Source: Butyriboletus loyo (lineage: Eukaryota; Basidiomycota; Agaricomycetes; Boletales; Boletaceae). Taken from it: a stretch of DNA of 27,500 bases. Position 1 is the stretch's first letter. Every line of letters starts with the position of its first letter. The notes under the pieces are model-generated. The model was given only the letters and a program-made list of their open reading frames with translations, made no database searches and was not told the DNA's origin. Below, piece by piece: positions 19,240 through 27,500 of this stretch. The position numbers were made by a program, and so were the translations under genes. The stretch is from positions 1 to 27,500 of the forward strand of contig JBBPSI010000224.1 of the NCBI GenBank assembly GCA_038093515.1. Direction: 5' to 3'.

Positions 19240-19791
19240 CGTATGTGGCTTATATGCGGATGCCTATAATACAGTTTATCCACATTATTGGCGTCAACAG
19301 GGCTTGTATATGAGCGCAATCGTTCGAGGTCCGGAAAGAGATGTACGTACGTGTAACGAAATGGGTTCGGGTGGTACGATCATTTGTCTCCCACGTTGTG
19401 GCAAACATGCTTCTGAAGTGAGACCGCTCGTTTGATGGGAATTGTAAAGCCGTCGTGAAACGAGTGCTGGAGTCAAGACATGATGAACACTCACAGATCT
19501 CAGGGTAGAACGATCCTTGGCAACAAGGCAAAATGTCTTGTTGACCGCTTGTCTGGTCTTTGCGACGAGGTGACTTGGGTTGGATGCAAGTAAGAATAAG
19601 TGCCAAAGACACGAGGCAGTTGCGACCCATATTGAGAATAAGGAAACGTGTTTATGGAGCAGCTCTGCGCACCACGAGTTGAACCGAAACAATCTTTCTT
19701 GCACTCTTCGAACTCCACGACAGTGTACCATCGGTGAGGATGTCGTCGACAAAGACCGGTATGTAGCAGCTCCAAACAGTGATAGCATTGA
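19240..19791 (+). promoter_or_regulatory. 5' flank of WD40 copy 4, with a replaced middle
   Basis: The outer parts match the flanks of copies 2 and 3, including atgtacgtacgtgtaacg near 19340. The middle (about 19358-19588) is unrelated to the other units. Close to the ATG it carries the 1-bp shorter form shared with copy 1. The replacement could change regulation of this copy. Confidence 0.4.
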
Positions 19792-21707
19792 ATGCTAACG
19801 ATCCAGCAAGACCCAACAATAGTACTTGACAACAGTTATAATAATCGAGTGTGGGCGGTCGCATTCCAGTCTGGCGGAAAGCACCTTTTGAGTGGGAGTT
19901 GCAATGGCATTCGACGATGGCGACTTGAAGACAATCAAGAGGTCGGAAACCAAACGGAAATGGACGTGTTTGCCATCTCTGTGTCAAGAGATCATAATTG
20001 GATAGTGTGCGGCGCTGAGCAGGGCCCAAGTGTGTGGGATGCGGAGCTGCACACAAAGGCCATCGAGGTGGAGGGCCGAAACTCGGTGAATCAGGTCGAT
20101 GTCTCGCTAGACTCGACCAGGTTTGCCACTGCTGGAGACAAGATAGTGAGTGTGTGGAGCATAACAACGGGGGAGAGACTCGTCGGCCCACTCCGACATG
20201 ATGAAGAAGTCAGTGGAATCAAATTCTCCCCAAATGGCGAGCACATCGCCACTTGCTACTATGAAGGCTCGATCCGCATTTTTGACAGTCACAGCGGCGA
20301 CGAACTTGTCACAATTGAAACTACAGCCATATTGTACATAGGCACTCCATTTGCATGGTCTAATGATGGCCAGCAACTTTTTGCAGCAACAAGTGACTGC
20401 AAAATCAAGTCTTTTGCTGTGTCCACAGGGTCCCAGGTCGCTGAGTCGCTGGCTTTCGACAGGGTCGAGTCCATCGCTCTAGCAGCAAATGGCAAATTCA
20501 TTGCTGCATATGGATGGTTTTCCATCTTCTTCCTGGACACATCGACTCTCTCCCAAATTGGCTCTGCCATTGAGGAGGGCGAATGGATGTGCTCGATCGC
20601 GCTCTCCCCAGACGATACATATCTGGCAACTGGACGACAGGATGGAAAAGTCTTTGTGCGTGACCTTGGTCATATTCTCCCAGAGTCATACGGTCCTTTC
20701 ACTGTAAGTATTTGGCTATTCGTCATCTATCAAATCATCTCATGACACCCAATATTAGACATCAACCAGTGATCTAGAGGTATCTACTTGTACTGTTTCC
20801 ATTCGACGTGAGTTCTCACGATGACACAGCACGAGGTCCCACCGATCACACCGGCTGCTGAATTCAACTTTGAAGAGGTTCGTGGCCACCTCGTTTTGTT
20901 TCTTGCTTCTGTGTTGACGCTACTGCAGCCACCGTCCCCGACCGACGCTGCTGATCCTCGGGAGCTACTGCCACTCGACTCCCCTGCCGAGGCACGTCCC
21001 GAGGAAAACTTTGATACCGCCCAGTCATCGCTGGGTCGTTCAATACTCAAGAAGCTGCTACCGCGAAAAAGTAAGAAGGACGCCACTTCACACAGGCCTG
21101 GTCGACGTTCCGGAAAGTCACCCCAGCCCGCTGGTCATCGATCCCCCTCCCACTCACCACCGAGAGTGGATGCCACAAACGAGGGCCCTTCGAGGATGGC
21201 TGCAGCTGAACGTCAAGCAGTGAGTACTCGTCAATGGGATGTGGTTTGTCTAATATTTCATTGCAGCGCACATCCACAGGATTCACCAGAAGACGACAGG
21301 TTCGCTATTCCGCGCATTTGTATGCTGGCACTCATCACACATCACACATCGCAGCGTAAATCACGTGTCAAGGCTGCGGTTCCCAATCATCCAAACAAAG
21401 ATGCGTCGCGTAGCGGAGAGCATGCTGCGGATCCAACGGTAGCAGACCCAGTATGACCCATCCTGGTCGTGTAGGCCTTGTCACGACAGCTTACGTCCTA
21501 TTAGACGCAACCACCAGCAGAGAACGATCCATCTGACCCCTCGGCTCCGGGGGTCCACGTAACGGTGCGCGTAACCTTTCTTTGACTTACATCGTTATAC
21601 TTACGGTGGATTAGCATCAGCAAGGATCGAGGTACTCTACCCTTGCGATCACCCTTCCTGCGTGGCTGTTGTGCAATCGTTCAGGTACACACGACGGCTT
21701 ACCTTGA
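19792..21707 (+). CDS. WD40 seven-bladed propeller protein, copy 4 (532 aa)
   Basis: Exons: 19792-20703, 20759-20779, 20830-21219, 21267-21299, 21355-21450, 21505-21564 and 21621-21707; all joins keep phase 0 and the frame is open to TGA at 21705-21707. Exon 1 gives the same seven blades as copy 2, but with the most distinct surface loops (NSYNNR before blade 1, NSVNQV before blade 3). The micro-exon reads TSTSDLE. Exon 3 starts HEVPPITPAAEFNFEE rather than VDVPSSAPAPEFDFDE, has the hydrophobic HLVLFLASVLTLL, an extra ENFDTAQSS segment and the basic KKLLPRKSKK. The last exon has ITLPAWLLCNRSG. Likely a cytosolic or membrane-associated scaffold; the partner is unknown. This copy shows the seven-exon form of the gene without lesions. 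The terminal GTGCGC intron is the least certain join. Confidence 0.85.
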
Positions 21708-21960
21708 TCATTCGATGTAATCCCTGTGCATACTACTCTGAATCGCAAATATATCGTGCTGTTCTTGGATTTCATGTCATCTCGCAACATCAATTTGAAC
21801 CCTGATAACCTGTCCATAATTGAGCTTGTCAGGATATTCACCCAATGGACATAAACCAAGTCTATTCACACAGAGGCTGGAATTGTAGGACAGTATCTAA
21901 TTGATCATTCATAGAAGGAAACGCGAAGATGAGACCTTACCAGGCATCTCTACAGTTCGG
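21708..21960. other. 3' flank of WD40 copy 4
   Basis: Aligned with the flanks of the other copies up to about 21905. Minus-strand open stretches are not in the same frame as in copies 1 and 3. No gene is supported. Confidence 0.35.
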
Positions 21961-22750
21961 CGGTGTTGGTTCCCGACTCTGCTGGGCTTTTCCCGGTCAG
22001 TCGTTTAGGTTGCCCTGATGATATTGGCCAAGGTAACACCTATCCGACCACAAGGTCTCCAGCTCCGCCATGCGCACTCGCAGAGCTATTAGGAACTCGA
22101 GCTAGAGGATGCGGGGTCACACAAGTCCTTATAGACACTCGTCGCGACGCTACGATGATGCTTTACCCCACCCCATGATCGAGACGACGCGCAGGAGAAA
22201 TCAGCCGAGATCGACCCGACCATGAGCCCATCCCGGCCCCTCGCACTCGCCAGACTCGGCTTTTGGTAATCCGGCGACACGATGACTTTCCGGACGCCTC
22301 TTTCGCCTGGTGAGTTCCAAGACCATTTACCGTCTCTAGCAACGTCAATGCATCTCAACACAGAGGCGTGCGGACCTTGGCTGATTTTCGTCATTGCATT
22401 CCGTCGCCCTTTGCGGTAGGTTCGAATCTCGACGACAATCGCTTGTTTATTCGCGATTAGATGCATAAATCGGGCCCGATTACGATGCCAGACCATTCTG
22501 GCCGGCGGGTTCGTCACGGATTCCAGCTGAATTGTCCGTCTTACGAAAATGTTGATCTGACTTGCTACAACCCGAGAAATGCACCGCAGGCAGGATTTGC
22601 TCGCACAGACCAAATGAGACAAGCCCACGCGGCGATGACAAGTGGGGAGATCAGGAGGAATGAAGATGGAGAGGAGTGCAAGCACAGGCGAGTGGGGGAA
22701 ACGCGAGCGTGCTGTGCTGAGGGAGCCATGGAAGTCTCCGATCTCATCGG
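21961..22750. repeat. Short repeated module, unit 4, interrupted by a unit-specific insert
   Basis: The left part (about 22005-22110) and the right part (about 22475-22740) match units 2 and 3. Between them, about 22185-22470 is found nowhere else in the window and contains a tRNA-type B-box word (ggttcgaatc near 22422). A 198-codon minus-strand frame (22685-22089) crosses the whole module, including the insert; its right part shares RISRVVAS with unit 3. I recognise no domain. Confidence 0.35.
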
Positions 22751-22756
22751 CCTAGT

Positions 22757-22857
22757 GATGGATAGGCCTAGCCTGAAAGCCAGCGTTTTGGCTTGGTCAA
22801 ATCCCAGGCCTAGGCCGGCTGGCTCGGGCCTAGTCCAGGGCTTATTTGCAGGGTCGC
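22757..22857. repeat. GGCCT-rich degenerate repeat, unit 4
   Basis: Counterpart of 9553-9662 but shorter: words such as ggcctagcctg, caggcctaggcc and gggcctagtcc, several of them palindromic. It has the same neighbours as in unit 2. Confidence 0.5.
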
Positions 22858-22899
22858 CAACCTCATCGATGATGCTCACTGTAATCAACCAGTTAATAC

Positions 22900-23735
22900 A
22901 ACATTGACGTTACAGTGTTTTACTTACAGCACGACTGCCGTGGCTTGTGCAACCACTGTATTCGTCGTCATACCAAAGTAACTTTGTTAGTAATACTTCG
23001 TGGTATATGCGAGGGACTTCGCGTTGATTTCGACATGCCTGTACTCGCTGTATACAGTATATTTGTGAATAATACATCAGGGTATATGTGAGGGACTTAC
23101 CTGAGGCTGCGTGAGTTGATTTCGACATACACATACTTGTTGTATACCCATGAGCTCGAACCAATGATAGGTCAGTCTTTTGTCACTTACCTGAGGTCCC
23201 CCGACTTGATTTCGCCATGCGCGCGCTCTCATTGTTGGTGTCTTGCATGATGATATTGCAACTAAGGTTAGTCGTAGTTAACTATGTGTGAGTAGGAAAC
23301 ATGGAAAACGTACCATTTTGGTCCTCTGTAGCTGCAACAGAAGCGTCTCTCACAAGCCATAGTCGTTTTGCTGTAAAACGAAGCCAAACGAGTGAAAGGG
23401 ACGTATGTATAGTTGGCACTTACCTTGTGGTTCAACCATTTTTGAGGGGCCGGCACGTTCATCATCTGCCTGTGTCAATTCCTCGTCACTCTGCTCCACT
23501 TAGCGAGTCTCAAATTGCCCGTTTTGTGCCTGTTTCTAGTCCAGTTGATGGCTGGTAGGTGGGGTTGTGTGTGAGCTCTGCTAATGGTGTCGCGCTGTTG
23601 TCAGAGTCGGTGAGTTTTGCTGACAGTGTAATTGAGCGACGAGGTCGTGTGCTGATCGACATCGGTGACGAAGGGCAGCGGCATATTTTCGGCACTGGTG
23701 CGCGCTTGGATTGCGGAAATCTCTGGTGCAGCGAG
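22900..23735 (-). pseudogene. Degenerate minus-strand mini-exon gene, unit 4
   Basis: The homologue of 2767-3565. Two clear mini-exon ends with donors (ctcag|gtaagt) lie at plus 23100 and 23190, and a third, damaged repeat of the same sequence at about 23005-23050, so this unit shows the most mini-exon copies. Peptides read SKSTHAAS-like and GEIKSGDLR-like; a 2-bp difference from unit 1 breaks the common phase. The exon near 23315-23370 has the same TGA as unit 1. The upstream stretch ISTRPRRSITLSAKL (23510-23700) is kept. Family unknown. Confidence 0.45.
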
Positions 23736-23737
23736 GA

Positions 23738-23850
23738 TGAACTCACACATCGACATTGGAACCGTACCGTGCGGACGTGGGACGTCGAGTCGGGTGTGTA
23801 TGGACACGATCGTCCGCTCCCTACTACATTTTTGGGTGGCATGTTGAAAC
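23738..23850 (+). pseudogene. Isolated WD40-blade fragment, unit 4
   Basis: It reads NRTVRTWDVESGVYGHDRP then PTTFLGGM and ends in a stop at 23868-23870. Same fragment as 17378-17480. Here it is joined directly to the end of the minus-strand mini-exon remnant (about 23735), so the junction marks a recombination point. Confidence 0.5.
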
Positions 23851-24360
23851 TGGTTTCCGTTGCCACTTAAAAACAATCCAATGGTTCGTTTTTGCCTTTG
23901 TCGTCTAGGCTTGAACAGGCGATGCTTGAACTGGTGGTTACACCTGACGGACACACCGGACCATCCCCCTCTTTGACGACCGTTCGCCCTTGCTTGTGAA
24001 TACAACGTACTCTGCCACACCATTCTTTCTGGAGTATATCAGCACCGGACTGACCTCTCCTTGAACGCCAACTGGGAGGGTGGAGTAGAGGTATGGCGGA
24101 TCGGTCAGTGGGATCGGGTCTCCTGATACATCCGAATTTCTGATCCGTCCCGTTTTCGATTGGGACCACGATCAGACAACCGTGCGATCGACGAGATGAA
24201 TCCAACAAGAACGCCTACCGTTGATCAATGTCACCGTCGATGTCATTGTGAGGTAGGTTCCAACTCAATGTGGCAGGGTCGATAGCTTGTCTGCACGGAG
24301 CAGCACTTTGCGGGAGAAATAGTCGTCGTCCAGAACTTGGGAAGGGTAAAGGTTATTTTT
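23851..24360. repeat. Block shared with unit 3 downstream of the WD40 fragment
   Basis: Counterpart of 17481-17990. It ends abruptly at about 24360, where the minus-strand membrane-protein remnant begins (agcagctcgaccatgg). No assigned gene. Confidence 0.4.
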
Positions 24361-24935
24361 GTAGCAGCTCGACCATGGTGCGTCTGTAGAGCGACAACTA
24401 GATGACGATGAGGAGTATTATGATAATATTGATAGCGAGGGAGACATAAAAAGGGCCAGTTGATCGGACGACGTTAAATGTAGGGCGATGATAATAGCGA
24501 GGACATTTGGAATCAAAGTGAGCAAGTTTGAATGGCCGCGGAAGCAGTTTCTACCGCTTGCAGGACGTAGAATATGTGTTATGTTGCGAGCAAGACGAGG
24601 TGGATCCGTAGTTGCAGGGAGCACTCATGTCTAGCCAATTCGTCAGCGTCGATCGTCATGAAGGATGAAAGTATACTGGGTCACACATTGCACCAATGTC
24701 CGCCAGCTCAGACCAACCTGTAAGTCATCAGTATAAAAAGCTGAGATAACGCGAGATTTCGTGAAAACGGTTGTTGATCTTGCCTGTGGATTGGAGTATC
24801 GACATGTGGCAGTTTAAAATTGCCTCGGGAGGAAAAGTATGAGAAAACATGCAGTTGATCGCACTGTGCTGCATACTGCATTGGTAGAACATGGTGCAAT
24901 ATTTTAGTACGGTGCTCGAGAGACATCAAAAGCAT
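24361..24935 (-). pseudogene. Truncated minus-strand gene with a transmembrane helix, unit 4
   Basis: Minus-strand order: YFSSRGNFKLP (24935-24708), TDPPRLARNITHILRP with LLTLIPNVLAIIIAL (24624-24418), then a hydrophobic run reading LAINIIIILLIVI in another frame, cut by TAG at 24400-24398 as in unit 1. Everything beyond the following MVELL is missing, replaced by the block shared with unit 3. Clear pseudogene. Confidence 0.5.
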
Positions 24936-24944
24936 GTGTGGCTT

Positions 24945-25381
24945 ACATGCGGGTGTCTATAGTACAGTATACCTATATTATTGGCGTCAACAGGGCTTGT
25001 ATGTGAGCGCAATCGTTCGAAGTCTGGAAATAGATGTACGTACACACCTGTCGGAGCAGCGAACGCGAAAACGTGGAGGCTGTGCAATCAAATGTGAGTG
25101 TGACGCGATTCGGGATCGGGTGGTACGGAATGAGAGCACTGCCTGTTCGAGAGGGTGATAGAATGTACACATTTTTAGGAGCAGGGTGGGAGTAAGAATA
25201 AGCGCCAAAGACACGAGGCAGTTGCGACCCATATTGAGAATAAGGAAACGTGTTTATGGAGCAGCTTTGCGCACCATGAATTGAACCGAAACCATCTTTC
25301 TTGCACTCTTCGAACTCCACGGACAGCGTACCATTGCAGAGGATGTCGTCAACAAAGACCAGTGTGTAGTAGCTCCAAACA
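24945..25381 (+). promoter_or_regulatory. Conserved 5' flank and likely promoter of WD40 copy 5
   Basis: Aligned with 6411-6880. The palindrome TGTACGTACA is present near 25035, and about 10 bp after it are missing. Just before the gene, two G-to-A differences turn gtgatagtg into ATGATAATG, which creates the start codons used by copy 5. Confidence 0.4.
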
Positions 25382-27325
25382 ATGATAATGTTGAATGCTG
25401 ACAATCCAGCAATAGTACTTGACACCAATCTCTATCGTGGAGTGTGGGCTGTCACATTCCAGTCCGATGGAAAGCATCTTTTGGGTGGGAGTGATGATGG
25501 CATTCGACGATGGCGACTTGAAGACAATCAAGAGGTCGGACACCAAATGGGAATGAACATGAATGCCATCAGCGTGTCAAGAAATCACCAGTGGATAGTG
25601 TGCGGCGCTGAGGAGGGCGCAAGTGTGTGGGATGCAGAGCTGCACACAAAGGCCATCGAGGTGGAGGGCGGAAACTGGGTGTATACGGTCGATGTCTCAC
25701 CAGATTCGACCAGGTTTGCCACTGGGACTGGTAAGACAGCGAGCATTTGGAGCATAAAGACTGGGGAGAGACTCGTTGGCCCGCTCCAACATGACAAGGA
25801 AGTCAATGGAATCAAATTTTCCCCAAATGGCGAGCACATTGCCACTTCCTGCTTTCAAGACTCGATCCACATTTTTGACAGTCGCAACGGCGATGAACTC
25901 GTCACAATCGAGACCGAAACAACATCGTACATGGCCACTCCAATTGCATGGTCCAATGATGGCCAGCAAGTTTTTGCGGTAACATACGACCACAAAATCA
26001 AGTCTTTTGCGGTATCCACGGGGTCCCAGGTCGCCGAATCACCAGCCTTCGACGGGGCCGAGTCCATCGCTCTAGCAGCAAATGGCAAATTCATTGCCAC
26101 ATATGGATTGGCTTCCATCTTCTTCCTCGACACGTCGACTCTGACTCAGATTGGATCTGACATCGAGGGTGACCGAATGATACGCTCGATCGCCCTCTCC
26201 CCAGACGACACATATCTGGCAACTGGACAACTGGATGGGAAAGTCCTTGTGCATGACCTCGGTCACATTCTTCCAGAGTCATACGGTCCTTTCCATGTAA
26301 GTATTTGGCTATTCTATCAAACCATCTTATCACACACAATATTAGACATCAACTAGCGATCTTGAGGTATTCATTCATTCATTTCTCATTCAACGCCAGT
26401 TCTCACGATCGTGTAGGTTGACGTGCCGTCGAGTGCGCCCGCTCCCGAGTTCGACTTTGACGAGGTCAGCGGTCACCATATTCTCATTACTGTGTTGACA
26501 CTGCTGCAGCCACCATCTCCGGCAGCCTCTGAGGTAGGGCAGTCGTCGGATGTACCAGTGACCTACCCTCCATTGCGACGTCCAGAGCAACATTTCGACA
26601 CCACCCAGTCGTCTCGTGGCATTCCAAAGCTTAAAGAGTGGGTAAAAACAAGGATCGAGAAGAGCAAGAAGGGCCCCACTTCGCATCCGTCCAGTCCTGT
26701 TGCCAGAAAGTTGAATGCGCCTGCCAATCGTCAATCTCTTTCTCAGTCGCCGGCGAGAGTGGACGTCGCAAATGACGGTCCTTCGTGGATGGCTGCAGGT
26801 AAACGGAAGCGAGTGAGTGCTCTTTATAGACATTCGGATCTGGTGCGTTTAACACATCATCTTAGCGAACGGTTGCAAAATATCCTGCAAAACCAAAGGT
26901 TCCGTTGATCCTCGAGATTATATGCATGGACTCATCAGACGTTACAGGACAAAGCATCTAGTACTACCAAGGCTGTTGACCCCCGCGATCCAAATAAAAA
27001 CGCTTCTCCTGGTGGGCAAGGTTCTGGCGATCAAACGCAACCACGCTCAGCGGTCTGTCTTTTTCTAATTATTGTGTTCCACGCTATAAAAGCTCATTTC
27101 ATGTTAGGCACAACAAACAAACGATCCGTCTCAATCATCCACCGAGGGTGTCCATCTGACGGTGCGCGTGTTTTGCTTCTGATTACCTCATGGACTCACG
27201 TTGGATTACAATAGCGAGAGTCGGGCAGGGCTATCCTCGACTTGAGGCTTTCGATCCGACTCACATTTCCTGCATGGATGTGTTGCGGCTCAGGCACCGG
27301 AGATGGGACGCATGGATCCACCTGA
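25382..27325 (+). CDS. WD40 seven-bladed propeller protein, copy 5 (544 aa)
   Basis: Exons: 25382-26296, 26346-26366, 26417-26812, 26866-26898, 26948-27052, 27108-27161 and 27215-27325; all joins keep phase 0, with the stop at 27323-27325. Exon 1 carries the seven blades (305 residues). The ancestral ATG (25395) is out of frame after a 10-bp deletion in the first codons; translation can start at 25382 or 25388, both newly formed ATGs in the right frame. The micro-exon is TSTSDLE. The tail is the most diverged: it shares VDVPSSAPAPEFDFDE but has a longer middle (EQHFDTTQSS, KLKEWVKTRIEKSKK) and a final exon with SIRLTFPAWMCC. That PAW motif, kept in so diverged a copy, supports the last exon in all copies. 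Intact and probably functional; partner unknown. Confidence 0.85.
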
Positions 27326-27500
27326 TTTGATACAATGCATGTAGGCACCTCTCAATCATGAGTATGTAGGATGATTTCGTGTCGCCTCACAGCGCCATCA
27401 TGTATGGTCTCTCGATAAGCTCGAGCCTCGCTAGGATATTTACTCCGTGGCCGCTGAGAAGGGGAATACGCGGGAAAAGGTTGGCATTCGAGGAATTGAT
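27326..27500. other. 3' flank of WD40 copy 5, cut by the window end
   Basis: Weakly aligned with the flanks of the other copies. A + frame reading DDFVSPHSAIMYGLSISS runs to the window end; copies 1-3 show a related but short frame in the same place (FVSPRNISM in copy 1). It is too short to judge. Confidence 0.3.

Noticed and set aside
22366..22442. Possible tRNA gene around ggttcgaatc.
   Set aside because: The T-stem pairs poorly, and no matching acceptor stem or good A box is found at the right distance.
23601..23750. C2-domain-like reading (SAENMPLPFVTDVD) on the minus strand.
   Set aside because: The resemblance is weak, another frame of the same stretch is equally open, and all copies hit a stop soon after.
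860..25430. Repeated occurrence of 10-bp length differences (copy 1 blade 6, copy 5 start, minus-strand gene).
   Set aside because: Three cases are too few, and the sequences at the sites share nothing, so a common mechanism is not supported.
1..27500. Insertion sequence or transposon ends bounding the duplicated units.
   Set aside because: I found no terminal inverted repeats, target-site duplications or transposase gene at the unit borders; unequal crossing-over explains the array.

Overview
The window looks like basidiomycete (Agaricomycete-type) nuclear DNA. Genes are split by many 47-58 bp GT-AG introns, base composition is near balanced, and there are no bacterial operons or Shine-Dalgarno sites. 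One degenerate gene family resembles the DUF6533-like membrane proteins common in mushroom-forming fungi. I see no rRNA, convincing tRNA, CRISPR or recognisable transposase gene. The assignment rests on gene architecture and on recalled family features; no search was run.

The window is built from a tandemly duplicated segment. Five paralogous + strand WD40 genes start at 204, 6881, 13543, 19792 and 25382 (spacing 6677, 6662, 6249 and 5590 bp). Each complete unit carries the WD40 gene, a 3' flank, a short repeated module, remnants of a minus-strand gene with repeated mini-exons, remnants of a DUF6533-like membrane-protein gene (+), remnants of a minus-strand gene with one transmembrane helix, and then a conserved flank of about 450 bp leading into the next WD40 gene. 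Units 1 and 2 hold nearly all modules. Unit 3 has lost about 2.1 kb and carries other sequence. Unit 4 lacks the DUF6533-like module. Units 3 and 4 share a block of about 600 bp containing a stray WD40-blade fragment. Unit 5 is cut by the window end just after its gene.

Each WD40 gene encodes a seven-bladed propeller (about 304 residues, exon 1), then a 21-nt micro-exon, a Pro/Ser-rich tail with a hydrophobic stretch and a basic patch, and a short hydrophobic final exon. Copies 2 (534 aa), 4 (532 aa) and 5 (544 aa) are intact in my models. Copy 1 (10-bp deletion) and copy 3 (1-bp deletion) are frameshifted at different places. The surrounding modules mostly look like decayed passengers.

The most interesting signal is how the WD40 copies differ. 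Blade frameworks are nearly invariant, while short loops at equivalent positions in several blades differ in all five copies. Exon 3 and its surroundings give mutually incompatible groupings of the copies, which indicates exchange between them. This is what a diversifying recognition repertoire would look like, as reported for fungal NLR-associated WD40 domains, but here the propellers stand alone without a NACHT domain. Function remains inference.
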